Positions 35,047 to 48,136 are shown, counted from the stretch's first letter. The stretch: DNA of 64,000 bases from Megamerina dolium (GCA_963854835.1 OY978526.1:12541277-12605276), one strand, 5' to 3'. A program made the numbers and translations. The notes: a model not told the origin generated them from the letters alone.

Positions 35047-37078
35047 TATGCACTTCAATTTCATATTTAAAGAAGGAATGGCCGATGATGACTTGATAAA
35101 ATTGAAAATTTTATTAAAAAATTAAAATAATCAGCAACAGGAATATTTCTTCAGTAATTTTCGGTTATGGACAGTAAGACGAATAGTACTTACGGGTTAA
35201 AGCAAATGCGCAAAGAATCGGAACTCTTAAATTGACTTGGTAATCTTTTCATTGGGTTAAAGATTGAAAAGCATAGGATTGAAGAATAAATTATAAATTT
35301 TTTATTACAATATATACCTTAATGTCCGATGGTAATCACCTATGGGATTATGTATTGACTGTAAGTACTAATTGATGTGCACAAATCAGTTTCCAAATTA
35401 GTATTTAGTGTTCATAAAACATGCATTTATTACTGATTAGTTGATTTATATAAAATTATGATAATTTTTTTTTAGTTTAATTCAGTGATTTATGCATACT
35501 CCTATAGAGTAAATTACATACAACGAGATACTATATACAATTTATACATTGCGCTCACATGTATATTTATATTGTCCTTGTTATTAATCACAAGTGTATT
35601 GTTACATTGAGGAAATTATATAAATGCATTTATTGATTGCTATTAAATACAAAACACACCATTTTTTTTTATTTATAATAATTATTTTGATAATTTTATT
35701 TTATTTTATAATAAAAGGGGAAATTAAAATAAATAATGAATAATTGTAAATGTGATCTAGTTAGCAGATACATTTGATTATATATACTTGCAGGCATTAT
35801 TCAATTTATTCGGAATACTTAAGGGTACTATGAGCAATATTTAGTACTGGGCTTAAGGTCGACCTATTCCATAACATTTATTTTAGAAAGGCAATCCAAT
35901 TCCTGATTTAAACCTTTCGCTGAATAATTGGCAATTTTTCTGATGGTTAAAAAATACGATGAAAAGCGTTTAAAATGCTCTACAAATACAAACATGGAAG
36001 GATCTTTTTATCAATATTAGACGTAATCAAAAAGCAGGTCGAAATGGCTCTAGTTGAACAAATTAAACATGAATACTTTTCATATAAAAATGAAGAAATG
36101 CATATCGTAAAAAATATATATATTAAAATAACAATATGCCAATTTAATGTAATTGTTTTGCTTCAAATCATCCTCTTCCGCTTATTTTGTAAACATTATA
36201 TTCATATTTGTTATTTATACAAATGTGTATAAGTTATTTTATAAATCCTTTCATAGTGATCTCCCCATTTTTTTTTTTCTGTAATATTGTACTTTTATAT
36301 ATGCATATTCATTACTTCCCACATGCATTATAAATTCGTGTTGTAGTTGTTGTTGTTGTTATTTATTTATCATTTGTTTCTGGTTTCCTTCGCTGTCCAA
36401 CACAATTGTTACAATTGCAATATTTATTCGATATAAAGATGTTTGTGTAAACTTTCGAAAAAACAAGACTTTTCAATATGCATATACAATGAATGAATAT
36501 TATATTTGGAATGTGAGAGAATATGATTGCGGAAAAGTTTACTTTCGTCTTTATATTGTATGTAGCTTTCATCTTGTTATACTTTTTTCTTCCTTCTTCG
36601 GTGTATGGGAAATTTGAATTGAAACCGAAAATAGAAACCATAATGGTAAGTAATTATAAATGCGGAATTTATAAAACACTTAATTAATAATTCATGTCAC
36701 ACAAATTGAAACTTATTGCTTGTTCTAATTCTTGTTGTTGTTGTTGTTGTTATTCATACTGATGGAATGCAAATAGAATTGAAATCAAGTACCTACTACA
36801 TCGTATACCATACGTTCAGAATATAATTTAATATTAAGTTTGAGGAAGGAGTGCCCAAGTTGGTAGTATAGAAAAACAATTTATATATTTACAATATTTA
36901 ACATGATGATGATTGAAAATTGAAAATAATTGTAACGATTAAATTATTTAAAATATACCATCTTTTATTAACTCGCTTATAGTTGAAATTGTACCACATT
37001 GCATGATTTTTTCTTCAATTTTCTTTATACAATAACACTTTGAAAGAATTTATTTACCTTTAAGTGAAGTAAACTTTA
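35047..37078. other. AT-rich non-coding stretch
   Basis: (TTG)n runs lie near 36344-36360 and 36732-36752. No gene is recognised. Confidence 0.5.
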
Positions 37079-37080
37079 TA

Positions 37081-38350
37081 AAGGGTTATCCATTTCGCGG
37101 TTTCAAAAGTATAGGGCTAGAATTCGACATCTGTCAAACTGAGTTGTTAAAACAACTTCTTTCTTTTTCAGTTCAAAGTCTGACATTTGCGAAAATGGAT
37201 CGCTTTACTATCGCACAACGCATTAAAATTGTAAAAACCTACTACAAAAATGGTGATTCTGCCACAGCCACATATCGTGCTTTAAGAGGAGATTATGGTT
37301 TACATAATCGTCCAACTACGCAAGCAATTGGCAAAATTGTGAAGAAATATGAAGAGACTGGATCGGTTACAGATATTGTAAGGCCTGTGCATCATCGTTT
37401 CGCTCGTACCACCGAAAATATCGCTGCTGTAAGTGAAAGTGTTGCCGAAGACCCGAATGTGTCGATTCCTCGTCGTTCTCAGGAATTAGGACTGTCTTAC
37501 GGCACATTATGGCGTATTTTGCATTTAGATCTCTACACCTACATCCATATAAAATCCAGCTCACACAACAACTGAAGCCAGCTGACCATTCACAACGTCG
37601 TAGATACGTCGAATGGGTGCTTGAAACACAGGCTGTGGACGGCGATTTTTCGAACAAAATTTTCTTCAGCGACGAAGCACATTTCTCACTCGGTGGGTAT
37701 GTTAACAAACAAAATTGTCGTATTTGGGGTTCTGAGAATCCTCAAGTAATTGAAGAGAGGCCACTACATCCACAAAAAGTCACTGCTTGGTGCTCTCTTT
37801 GGTCCGGAGGTGTGATTGGACCTTACTTCTTCGAAAACGACGATGGAACGAGTGTCACCGTCAATTCGGAGCGTTATGGTCATATGATAACCGACTTTGT
37901 TTTTGCCTGCTATTGAAGAATACGACTTAGAGAATATGTGGTTTCAACAAGACGGTGCCAGAGAAATTTTCTGGCCGCGTAATTTCTCGTCGTGGCTATA
38001 TCAAGTGGCCACCAAGATCATGCGATTTGACACCGCTTGACTTTTTTTTGTGGGGCTACGCGAAAGACCGTGTTTATGCAGATAAACCTTTAACTGTTGA
38101 GCACCTAAAAACCAACATTCGTCACGTTATGACTGAGATACCGCCCAATATGTGTCAAAAAGTGGTCGAAAATTACCTCAAAAGAATCGATGCTTGCAAC
38201 AATTCGCGTGGTGGTCATTTAAATGATGTAGTATTTCACACATAATGTCAACGTTCAAACTTTATAATAAAAAAGAAATATCATGATAAAAAATATTTTA
38301 TATGTATTTTATTTACATTTACTTTTGAAACCGCAAAATGGATAACCCTT
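37081..38350 (+). mobile_element. DD41D ('rosa'-like) Tc1/mariner element, near full length
   Basis: The left end is AAGGGTTATCCATTT followed by CGCGGTTTCAAAAGTA. The right end reads inward AAGGGTTATCCATTT, then TGCGGTTTCAAAAGTA: 30 of 31 bases agree. TA lies on both sides (37079-37080 and 38351-38352). At 1270 bp this is the most complete of the DD41D copies in the window. It is the partner of the minus-strand copy at 25716-26871, so the two form a large inverted repeat about 10 kb apart. Confidence 0.95.
37195..38245 (+). pseudogene. DD41D Tc1/mariner transposase, three lesions
   Basis: The ATG at 37195 opens MDRFTIAQRIKIVKTYYKNG, the first helix-turn-helix. I chose it because the sequence upstream is leader and the same leader is shared between copies. 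The frame continues through RPTTQAIGKIVKKYE and IPRRSQELGLSYGTLW, the second helix-turn-helix. A frameshift near 37530 moves the rest to another frame: RRRYVEWVL, then FFSDEAHFSLGG with the first catalytic aspartate. A second frameshift near 37905 follows MITDF. A deletion of about 38 bp right after the second catalytic motif (WFQQDGA, near 37955) removes the CHT...LLQ part seen in the copy at 25716. The end is intact (CDLTPLDFFLWGYAKDRV, then GGHLNDVVFHT). Inactive. Confidence 0.92.
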
Positions 38351-38352
38351 TA

Positions 38353-39950
38353 GTATACTGTGCAAAAGTTTCTAGAAAATTTTCAGAGAGATTATTTTAT
38401 ATGAAATTGTATATGACGTCATCAAATTTTCTGTATAATGACCAATGGAATCGTAAGTTTTAATTTCTTTATCATCATCATCATCATGATCAAAAAATTC
38501 GTCTGATTATGGCATATACAGTACTAAATATTTCTCTAGATTTTGTGATATATTTTTGAGCTCTGTTGACTGATTATTCTATCATTCATCATTTTTGCTA
38601 CTGTAAATAGTTTCTGCTTTTCACACAAAATTTGAGAACCAACATAACTATTTTTATTGTAAAGTACAAGCATAATTTTGATTAATTCTTGCCATCTAAA
38701 AAAATCTATGCATCTTTTTACTCCGAAATTTATGACGTCACAATATTAAATTTATTTATTTTTCCTATTTTTTTATGGCTTACTTTGGGTTAATAAATGT
38801 GCTAGTAGAGACAGAGATTGTATTGGTATTCTTTATCAATTTGGCAATGATGTGAAGATGATGAAGTAAATTACAAATGAATTATGATATTCACACTGAG
38901 AACGGAAATTATTGTTTCTTTATATTTGGATTTGATAAGCAAATGCCAATTATGGACACCACCAAGTTTATTACAATAACTTAGTGTAGATAAATTGATT
39001 GAGAACAATAAATAGTAGTTAGAGGACTTAATATTTTGTATTTTATTATTATCATTATTATAAAGTTGATCGATTGCCTTTTACTAATAATAATAATAAT
39101 ATTAATAAAAATGATAGAAAAATACAATTAAAATATTTATACACAATGATATCAGGAATAAAAATATTATTTACTTAAATTTCCAGTACAGGACACAAAC
39201 AGAGCATAGCAAGTAGAATCAAAATTATTTATTTTGATTGATTAAATTCCAACAGAATTCTTAGAGAATAATACTCTTCGGCCAAATGATGATGAAAATG
39301 AGATGTTTTGAGTTTTAAAATAATTTCCAAACCAATGTAAGTGTGTGTGTGTCATTACTTTGCATTGCTAGCAAAAGTTCATTGAATGTTTTTTTAACCC
39401 TTACCATCTATCCATCTATAAGTGTGGATACCATGCATATGAAGAAATTTAGATGTTATTTGAGAAATTTAGCTTCGCAACACTAACAACATCATAACTA
39501 ACAAATTGTGGTGTCGATAGTTTGAGAGCTATTCCCATAAGCCCATCATGATGATGATGATGATGATGATGATGTCTTGACTTAATACAATATATATTCA
39601 ATTAGTACAAAGTACTTACGAATTGATAAATTTATATACTCGTATGTAAATGACATACCCATACATGCATACATACTACATTCTCTTTGAAAAGGATATT
39701 TCAAATTTAATTAGCAATCCTTGCTCAGCTATTTGTGGTTTATGGCCTTTATGTTGTTGTTGTTACTATTGAACTTTGGCCAAGTTTTTTGCCAAATGAC
39801 CTTGTGCAGCTCTGTTTTGAATATATTTTCTTCTACTAAAGATATATGAAGGGTATGCATTGTATATTGATCTTATTGTTCGTTCATTTAGAAAATATTG
39901 GGTATTTGGAAAAATTTAAAGCAATAAGAAATAATATATTTAATAGCTTT
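38353..39950. other. AT-rich non-coding stretch
   Basis: A (GAT)n microsatellite lies at about 39548-39575 and an (AAT)n-like run near 39086-39105. No gene is recognised. Confidence 0.5.
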
Positions 39951-39951
39951 G

Positions 39952-40062
39952 TTACTTACTTACTTATTTATGTGGCCATTACTACCAAAAATCGATTTAG
40001 GCCGAATCAAGCATGCTTAGCCAGTCAGCTCTTTCATTCGCTAGCTGGTGCCAATTTTTCAA
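39952..40062 (-). mobile_element. LINE 3'-end fragment
   Basis: About 110 bp match the 3' end of the LINE family. Minus-strand reading gives GGCCTAAATCGATTTTTGG, then ATGGCCACATAAATAAG and a (TAAG)n tail. Upstream it keeps the CTAGCGAATGAAAGAGCTG-like end of the coding region. It is severely 5'-truncated. Confidence 0.8.
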
Positions 40063-42237
40063 TAGATAAAAAATTACTGACAGATAAATAATAAAATTTT
40101 TGTTACCTATTTGGCCATCATAACTAAGCATAGTACTTGGACCTATCAACGGAACTCCAGATTAGCAAGCGTGCCTTCATTATCTCAATATGTTCAATTC
40201 GATGTCAGGTACTGGATTTTATTGGTTGATTCAGATTAAAGCTGAATATGCAAAAGAAGAAATCATGCGTGGATAATTATTCAAAAATATTAGTTTTGTA
40301 TAAATTTTATGAAGGAATTTAAATCTAAAGAGGATTTGTTCATAACGCTTATCACTTTTATTTGCTGCTTTTCGCTTTTATCTACGCCTAAAGGCAAGCG
40401 GCTCAATATTGTTGTTGGTAGAGGAATTTTGATGAAATACTTAAGCATAAATTCGAAGAAATTGTTTGTTTTTCATTCTACCAAGAACCAAGAACAACAT
40501 CAACATAGGCAACTAAATATTTCGCGAAAAAATTTGATTAAAGCAATACAAGTGCGCCAACTTTTATTCCCCTTGAAGTACGAGTAAGTACATAGATTGG
40601 TATCTACTTAAAGTATATATTATAAATTTTAATAAACATATTTACATAAGTACGAAAATTATATTGGAGTACTTAAATGTGTTTATTTAAGCATGCATGC
40701 ATGTATGTGTGTGTGTGTGTGTGAATAAACCAAAAAGAGATTTTATTAATAATCCATTAAAAATTTTCTCCCAACAAGAATTTTACAAGTAACATTATCA
40801 TTATTATTATTTAAAAAATTTCATTTCCATTTACATTTGTAACTTTTTGTGTGTGTGTCCTTTTTCATGTGTTGCAAAAGTTTTACTTTTGGTTTTTTTT
40901 TTTATTTCTTTTGTCTTAAATCAATAAATATTTGTCTACACATGAAATCAATAAAATTGAAAAGTAATAACAAAAAGTTTGATCATCATCACCGCAAAAG
41001 GACTAGTAACTAATATAGAGAGAGAGAGAGACAGAGAGAGCTTGGCATGGAGGCAGATCAATACAAGCAGTGCCATCGCATATAGAAACTTAGAGCATAA
41101 ATTGCTCGTGCGTTCAGTTCTGCATTCTATGTATACGTTCGTATACTTTTATGTTACGAATCATTTAACATTACCAAAATGGATGGTTGGTTGGTTCGTT
41201 GATTCTATGGTTGGTTAGTTGGTTGGTAGGTTTGTTTGGTTGGACGCATGGTTGCTTTGTTGGTTTATTGTTGTTGTTGTTGGTTGGTCTTTTGGTTGAT
41301 GTGTGATAGCAATAGAGTGAAACTTAACAATTGCTATGGCTAAACTAAATCTCAATTTAAAGCAAAGCATAAGTAAATTGTTTGATCTCTATATACTGTA
41401 TTCTCAAATATTATCATACTATCAACTATTAATTGATATGTAAACGAAGGATGCAGGGTGTCTGACACAATTTTCTTTCAGCATTTCTTAGTTGGTGCTT
41501 TATCTATGGGTAATCAATATCAGCAGGAAATAATTCTTAAGAAAATATATTCAATAGAGTTATTCTTATATGGGAGGAAAAGCAGGTCTGATACATCAAA
41601 ATAGTGATGGGCACGATGTGCTACAATAACAAGAATTTCTATAGTTAAGATATCAAGCAGGTGATGCTGCCATAGAGCTGCTTATCTCAGAGTTTGCTGA
41701 ACCGACAATCAAACAGACTTCCTTATAAACAAATGCTTAAAGACAGAGTAAAGTTAATTGGTGATGTTCAGAAATTACCCTGTATATGTTCATAAAATAC
41801 TAATATAAAATTTCTTCTATGTACTTTTCTAAACTTGAATAAGTTTTTCAATAAAATTGGTTGAAGAAAATTGTAGAAAATTGATATTAGATATTATCAA
41901 ATAAATGATATGAAAAAGATGACGAAAGTAAACCATTGGGTGGTATGTGGTGAAACTAGCTATTGTAATTGTTTCAGAGAATATAGATAACGCAATGCGT
42001 ATAATAGATTTCACATTTTTGGCATAAAGATGAAAAGATTTTAAACTCAACTAATACTCAAATTCATTCATGTAAGTATATGCTAATATTTGCTTAACGG
42101 TTTTTCATTCAGTTTTCTATAGAAAATTTTCTTTTTATTTCATGGAAATTGTGTGTTTTTCAATGATTTAACATCTAGGCACAACATTTGTAACTTTAAT
42201 AGTTCCATTTTTATAATAACAATAAATATACTATATA
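40063..42237. other. AT-rich non-coding stretch
   Basis: (GT)n near 40708-40723, (GA)n at 41018-41040 and TTGG-type repeats near 41180-41270. A possible inverted-repeat element at 41454-41782 was considered and not accepted. Confidence 0.5.
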
Positions 42238-42239
42238 TA

Positions 42240-43143
42240 AAGGGTGATTTTTTAAGAGCCTTCGGATTTGATCAAAAGCAAAAACACATAAAATTTTGAG
42301 AAATATATGAAATCTTTATTTGAGTCGATCGAACGATTTATATAATTCAATGTTTGGGAATGATTTCATGTAAATGTTGACCGTGACTGCTCCTCAAATG
42401 TTTCATACGCTGAGTCCAATTTTGGCATACTCTCTCCAACATATTGGCCGGTATTTCTACAAATATTGGTTTCCAGTGCGTCAACTGTTGAGGGTTGCGA
42501 TCTTGTCGCTATAGATATGAGCCTTAACATAGCTCCACATAAAATAGTCTAAAGTCGTTAAATCGCACGATCTAGGCGGCCAATTGACCGGCCCCAATCG
42601 TGAAATAAACTGTTCTCCGAACTCGCCTCTCAATTGGGCCATTGTTTCGCGTGCTGTGTGGCACGTGATACCGTCTTGTTGAAAGCACATGTCAGCCAAG
42701 TCCAGCTCTTCCATTGTGGAAAAAAAAAAAGTTTGTAATCATCGCACGGTAGCGCTCACCATTCAAAGTAACGCTCCTGCTTTTGTCGTTGTTGAAAAAG
42801 AAGGGTCAATGATGCCACCATCCTATAATCCACACCAAACATCACATTTTTCGGGATGCATTGCAGTTCTTGCAATGCTTATGGCTGCTCTTCACACCAA
42901 ATACTTCAATTTTGATTGTTCACTTATTTATTGAACCAGAGATGAGCTTCGTCGCTGAACACAAGAAAGCACTTTCTTAACCGAGTATGAATTTTGATAA
43001 TAAAATTCAATAATCTGCAAGCGTTGTTCGTTTGTAAGTCGATTTATGATTAAATTATAGACGAAACTGAACATGTTTGACAGTAACATGTTACAAGAAA
43101 GCAACTGAGCTGCCAAAAACAGTGTTGCCAAAATATCACCCTG
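42240..43143 (-). mobile_element. second DD41D subfamily, internally deleted
   Basis: The left end is AAGGGTGATTTTTTAAGAGC and the right end reads inward CAGGGTGATATTTTGGC. TA flanks both (42238-42239 and 43144-43145). Length is 904 bp. The ends match the 300-bp copy at 23184-23483 but differ from those of the copies at 25716 and 37081. The window therefore holds two DD41D subfamilies. Confidence 0.9.
42400..43070 (-). pseudogene. DD41D transposase (second subfamily), N-terminus fused to core
   Basis: Minus-strand frames show NRLTNEQRLQIIEFYYQNSY, an N-terminal helix. It is then joined directly to a FLCSATKLISG-type sequence that stands for the FSDEAHL region with the first catalytic aspartate, so most of the DNA-binding domain has been deleted. 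After frame changes the end of the core is clear at 42481-42714: MCFQQDGITCHTARETMAQL, then GPVNWPPRSCDLTTLDYFMW. The spacing between the last two aspartates is again 41 residues. The tail (RMKHLRSS-like, 42340-42420) is in yet another frame. It is inactive. Confidence 0.85.
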
Positions 43144-43145
43144 TA

Positions 43146-43222
43146 TATAAATTGTAAAGTATTGTTGATTTCTTGGTACGAGCATTATTTTAATCAATAT
43201 AAAATGTATACACGCTCTCTCA

Positions 43223-43253
<31 letters not shown>

Positions 43254-44302
43254 CTATTGTGTGTTTCATATGAAATATAAGTGCACGCATTTAATTTGTA
43301 TCGCACAATTCATTCATAAAAATTGTACTAGCACAGAGAGCACAGCAGCAATGTCGATTAAGTAATATGTATTACAAGTGTACGAGTATATGTATAAGTG
43401 CTTGTAGCATGATAATAACAATACTAGCTATGGCAAAAAAAAAAAAACAACAAAGAAGAAAATTACTAGCTGAGCAAATGTTATAAATGTAAAAAATACA
43501 ATGAGTATATGTATACGATAACAATAAGAATAAGGCATCACAATGTATAGATGTTTCATTTAAAAAATTAGCTTCAACAACAATATATAATGCTCCACTG
43601 GAGTTATATGGCATACATACATATTTAAGATTTTTTTTACATAGTATGAGCATATTTACTGGTTCATTATTTCTTGTTATTTTTATTGCTATTATTACTA
43701 TTATTATTATTATTATTATTATTATTATGATTTTACTGGCATTTTATTATTGTCATTACTATTGCTTGCTTGCTATTATTAAAGTTAATCTAGGTGTTGT
43801 GTGTTTGATGTTAGTTAATATTTATTTGTTATTGTTTTCCCAGCACCGTACAACATCACTATTTACGTGCATATTACCATTATTATTGTCAATATAGTGC
43901 CATTATGACCATTTCTCACCATACTTTGTATATGTTTAGTATTTTTTATAATATTTTACTCAATTATATATATTGCGCTACCATCATGTATTAGATGCGT
44001 CTTCTCTTTTACTCTTAGTCATTTGTTTGTTTGTTTGTGTACCTTTGTTTATTTATAATAGTCACATTTTCCTCACATATTTTGCTTATGAATTATTGCT
44101 TACTGCAATATACTTATGTATATAATATACTTATGATATTAGTATACACACATGTACATATATATATCAATATACAATATACCTATACACATATAATTTG
44201 TGCATATAAAATACCTAGATGGTAATTTTTGAAAGCTTTCTATACGATTTCTACTTTGATGTCTTTGAGCCCTAAAATCCAGCTTAAATACTTTCAACAA
44301 AG
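43146..44302. other. AT-rich stretch with microsatellites
   Basis: (CT)n at 43214-43248 and (TTA)n at about 43690-43728. No gene is recognised. Confidence 0.6.
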
Positions 44303-45060
44303 CTCAAAATATAAAGTTTTTAAGTTGAAACTAGCTACAAACAATTATATTTACTAACTAATAGACATAATTGAAAATGGGCTAATTCGGATGAAAATTG
44401 TGTCCACTTACCACACAAAAGTATGTTTTTGAATGTGTGTTTTTTTACTTTGTGCGCAAAAATATAAAGCTATCAAGCTGAAACTTGGCATGAGCAATTA
44501 TTTTCACCAACTAAGGAAGATAACAAAAAATAGTTTAAATCGGATATAAACTACGCCTACCTCCCATACAAACTTATGCTTCCGCATGATGGTTTCACAC
44601 TTTGCATGTGAAAATATGAAGCTATTGAGCTGAAGAGCGACAGAAACGATTATATTTAATAACAAATACATATAAGTGAAAATAGAGTGAATCGGATAAA
44701 AATCACGTGTACCTGTCATACAAAAGTATGTGTTTGAGCTTGTATTTTCATACTTTGTGCCCAAAAATACAAAGATATTAAGTTAAAACTAGATGCAAAT
44801 GATTATATTTAGTAGTGAATAAATAAAATTTGAAAATAAAGTGAATCGGATAAAAACCACGCGTTGCTTCCATACACAATTATGCTTCCGAATGTCTTTT
44901 TTCGCACTCTTTGTTCATGAAAATATAGTATTATTAATCTGAAACTTGATATATATGATTACATGGGCTAACAAATGGATTGGTTTGGAAATGAGCAGAG
45001 TCAGATGAAAGTCACACCTAGCTCTCATACAAAGATATGTTTTCAACTATTCTTTGGACA
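44303..45060. repeat. satellite array A, ~153-bp monomer
   Basis: Five diverged tandem copies. The anchor word AAGCTGAAAC and its variants occur at about 44322, 44475, 44627, 44780 and 44936, a spacing of 152-156 bp. A second anchor, CATACAAAAGTATG, keeps the same period. Other shared words are AATCGGATAAAAA and ACTTTGTGC. No frame is conserved between monomers. The same family occurs at 56680-57660 and 58750-58930. Confidence 0.85.
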
Positions 45061-45597
45061 CTAGCCGTAGGCCTGCAAGGCTGAGCTTCGGCTCTTATGA
45101 TATATATTGTACCGTATATTTGCAATGAAATTATCGATTTAAATCCTATATTTTAAAGGTCTAATTTTTCCTACTGGGTAACCACATGTTGACTATACAT
45201 GTTGTATGAGTTCATGTATTTTGTATGGCTGGTATATACATATAATATGTATATCGAATATTCAACAGCTAGCTAATATGCCATTTTTGCATTTGGGTTT
45301 GTGTGTGTGTGAATGTATGTTATTTTGATGTATAGCATGTATGTACAGGTATATTATATGTACATATATCATGCCAGCACAATTAGTTGTTGTATAGCAT
45401 TTATTTAATGTTGTTTTTGCTTTGACTCTTCTATTCTGTTCTGTTCTTGTTGCCTTTACTAATTAACCGCAGCGTTTTTCCATTAATCAAATTAGCTTTT
45501 TTTTTCTTCGTCTACTTATTATTATTTTTGGTTCTTTTTTTTGTGCTTCCTTCCTTCCTTCCTTTACACCTTATTTCTTTTTGGTGGTTTTTGACGT

Positions 45598-45629
<32 letters not shown>

Positions 45630-47090
45630 TTGATGGTAATGGTGATGGTGATGGTGTTGGTAGTGTAGTTAGCATTTTTTCACAATTAATTGTTGTTTTT
45701 GTTGTTGCTGTTGTTGTAGCTGATGGTCTCCTTTGACTGTTTGCAGTTTCCTGTTGCTCATTCTGGCTGCCAAACAAGTCCAAAAATACGACAACGGATA
45801 CTATTGTGTGTTGTTCGTTTGTTTGTGTATGTTTTTTTGGGGTTTCCACCATTAACATTTTTACTCGTTTGTGTGCAATCGCTCTATTAGATTCCAATGC
45901 TTGTACGTAAATGTGTCATTTGACAGTGTTGTCTCTGTTTGTGTTTGTTAATTTTGATTTTTTTGATTTTCTTTTTTGGCAACATTTATATTTGCCGGAA
46001 TTTTGTTCATTTTGGTTCTATCCAACCATTTTTGGCATGGTATAATATTCACTTTATTGATATTCTCATTAACTGGTTGCGTTTGTTTGTTTGGACGCTC
46101 ATTAGCTCTGATTGTTGGTAGTTGGCTGCAAATAGGTGTAATATTGTTTACAAAGCATAAAATCTCATTTATTTATGATCGTATATGTTTGTGTGTTGTG
46201 TTGTGTATATGTTTGCGTGGGTGTATGAGTGTGTGTGTGTATTTCTCTCTTTTCCTCGTTTGTTTACATTCTCTCCATGTAACTCTAAATCAAATCGTTA
46301 TAATGTCATAATAATTAAAGTATACCATTTGTCGTTGTTATTGCGAACGCTAATGTTCTTTGCGTTGTGCCAAAATGTCAAATAAATACAAATTAATTTT
46401 ATTGTGGAATTTCGAATTTTAATTTGTATAAGTGTGTGCGTGCATTTAGCAATTTAAGCGTATCGTAATTAAAAGGTTGTGGTTAGTGTGGGACTGGATT
46501 TTATTTTTTCGTAGTTGAGGCAAACGACTTGCTGAAAGAATTTGTTGAAATTCACAAATACTTACATATGTGTAATAGATGTGATTTAAATATTTGCATT
46601 TCATTCTTGAGCCAATATTTATTATTGTTATTATTATTATTACTACTACTATTATTATTACTATTTTTTATTTCTTATTCCTTTGCGAGTATGTTAAAAC
46701 CGTAACGACAGCAGTAACCAAAACTGTGTGGGATGACAGAGAAGTACGGAGAATGCAAGTCACCTAAAGACACATGAATTCTCAAAAAATTACATGAAAT
46801 CAAATTTTAATTAAGTTTAAGTGACTTAAAGTGATTATTCTGAAGGTCAATTGCTTTTCCCATTACTTCATTTTGAAGAAAAATAAGATTGATTTCCATT
46901 ATCGCCAAATGAAGCTGTACGATATAAATAACCAAATCGATGATACACAAAAAATATTATTTCTAATTATGTTATGTTTTGAGAACGTAAATTTTGGTGA
47001 ACCACTAAGAGTCAAATGAAATTTCGTATAATTTGAAATTCCACAAGCACACATAAAGTCACAGAAAGTCAATTTATAATTATCTCCAAA
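45061..47090. other. AT-rich stretch with simple repeats
   Basis: (GAT)n at 45598-45664, (TTG)n near 45690-45718, T-rich runs and (GT)n near 46226-46240. No gene is recognised. The open frames here are repeat translations. Confidence 0.5.
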
Positions 47091-48136
47091 TAACTGAAAT
47101 GGAATTTAAGTGACTTAAGGTTAGGTGACTTTCGTTAATTTTAGGTCATTTCAAGTGACTTTGGGTGATTCCATTTAACTTTGGGTGACTTCATGTGAAC
47201 TTGACAATGATTACAAGTAATTTAAATGATTTGATGTGACTTAGGCTGGATTTAAGTGACTCCAAGTGAATTCTAGTGACTAAGGAATTTCAAAGCAGTC
47301 ATGATTCTCATAAAATTCCTAAAATATCGCATTATCCTTAATCCAAAAAGAACATTACTATAAAAATAACCAATCAATGATTCCAGGAAATACATTCGAT
47401 TAAGGTGATTTTAAGTGACTTTTGGTAACTTTGGGTGACTTCAATTAATTTTGGATGACTTGATGTGAACTTGACAATGATTACAAGTGATTTAAGTGAT
47501 TTGATGTGGCTTAGTGAGGATTCAAAAGACTTCAAGTGAATTCTAGTGACTAAGGAATTTGAAAGCAGTCATGATTCTCATAACTTTCCTAAAATATTGC
47601 ATTACCCTTAATCCAAAAGGAGGATTGCTAAAAAGATAATCAAGCACTGATTCTAGAAAATACATTCGATTACATTGATTTTAACTGAAAGGGAATTTAA
47701 GTGACCTAAGGTGATTTTAAGTGACTTTTGGTAATTTTAGGCAATTTCAAGTGACTTTGGGTGATTACATTTAACTTTGGGTGACTTCAATTAATTTTGG
47801 GTGACTTCATGTGAACTTGACAATGATTACAAGAGATTTAAGTGATTTGATATGACTTAGTGAGAATTTAAGTGGCTCCAAGTGAATTCTAGTGGCTAAG
47901 AAATTTCAAAGCAGTCATGATTTTCAGAACTTTCCTAAAACATTGCATTATCCTTAACTCAAAAGGAACATTACTAAAAAAATAACGAATCAATGATTCC
48001 AGGAAATACATTCGTTTATATTGATTTTAATTGAAAGGGAATTTAAGTGACTTTAAGTGACTTAAGGTGATTTTAGGTGACTTTCGTTAATTTTAGGCAA
48101 TGTCAAGTGACTTTGGGTGACTTCATTTAACTTGCA
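47091..48136. repeat. higher-order minisatellite built on AAGTGACTT
   Basis: A 9-10-bp motif (AAGTGACTT, GGGTGACTT, GGTGATTTT) is repeated dozens of times. These short repeats are themselves arranged in larger units that contain the unique words ACTTGACAATGATTACAAG (47198, 47468, 47814), CAAAGCAGTCATGATT, and AATACATTCGATT. Unit spacing is 270 and then 346 bp. The larger unit is present three times, with a partial fourth at the right end. It is unrelated to the 153-bp satellite. Confidence 0.85.

Noticed and set aside
41454..41782. possible MITE bounded by CAGGGT ... ACCCTG
   Set aside because: Only six bases match at the ends, further positions do not pair well, and the left side lacks a TA flank.
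45571..45897. 108-codon frame with serine/threonine tract
   Set aside because: The tract is the (GAT)n/(ATC)n microsatellite read on the minus strand; the rest shows no recognisable domain.
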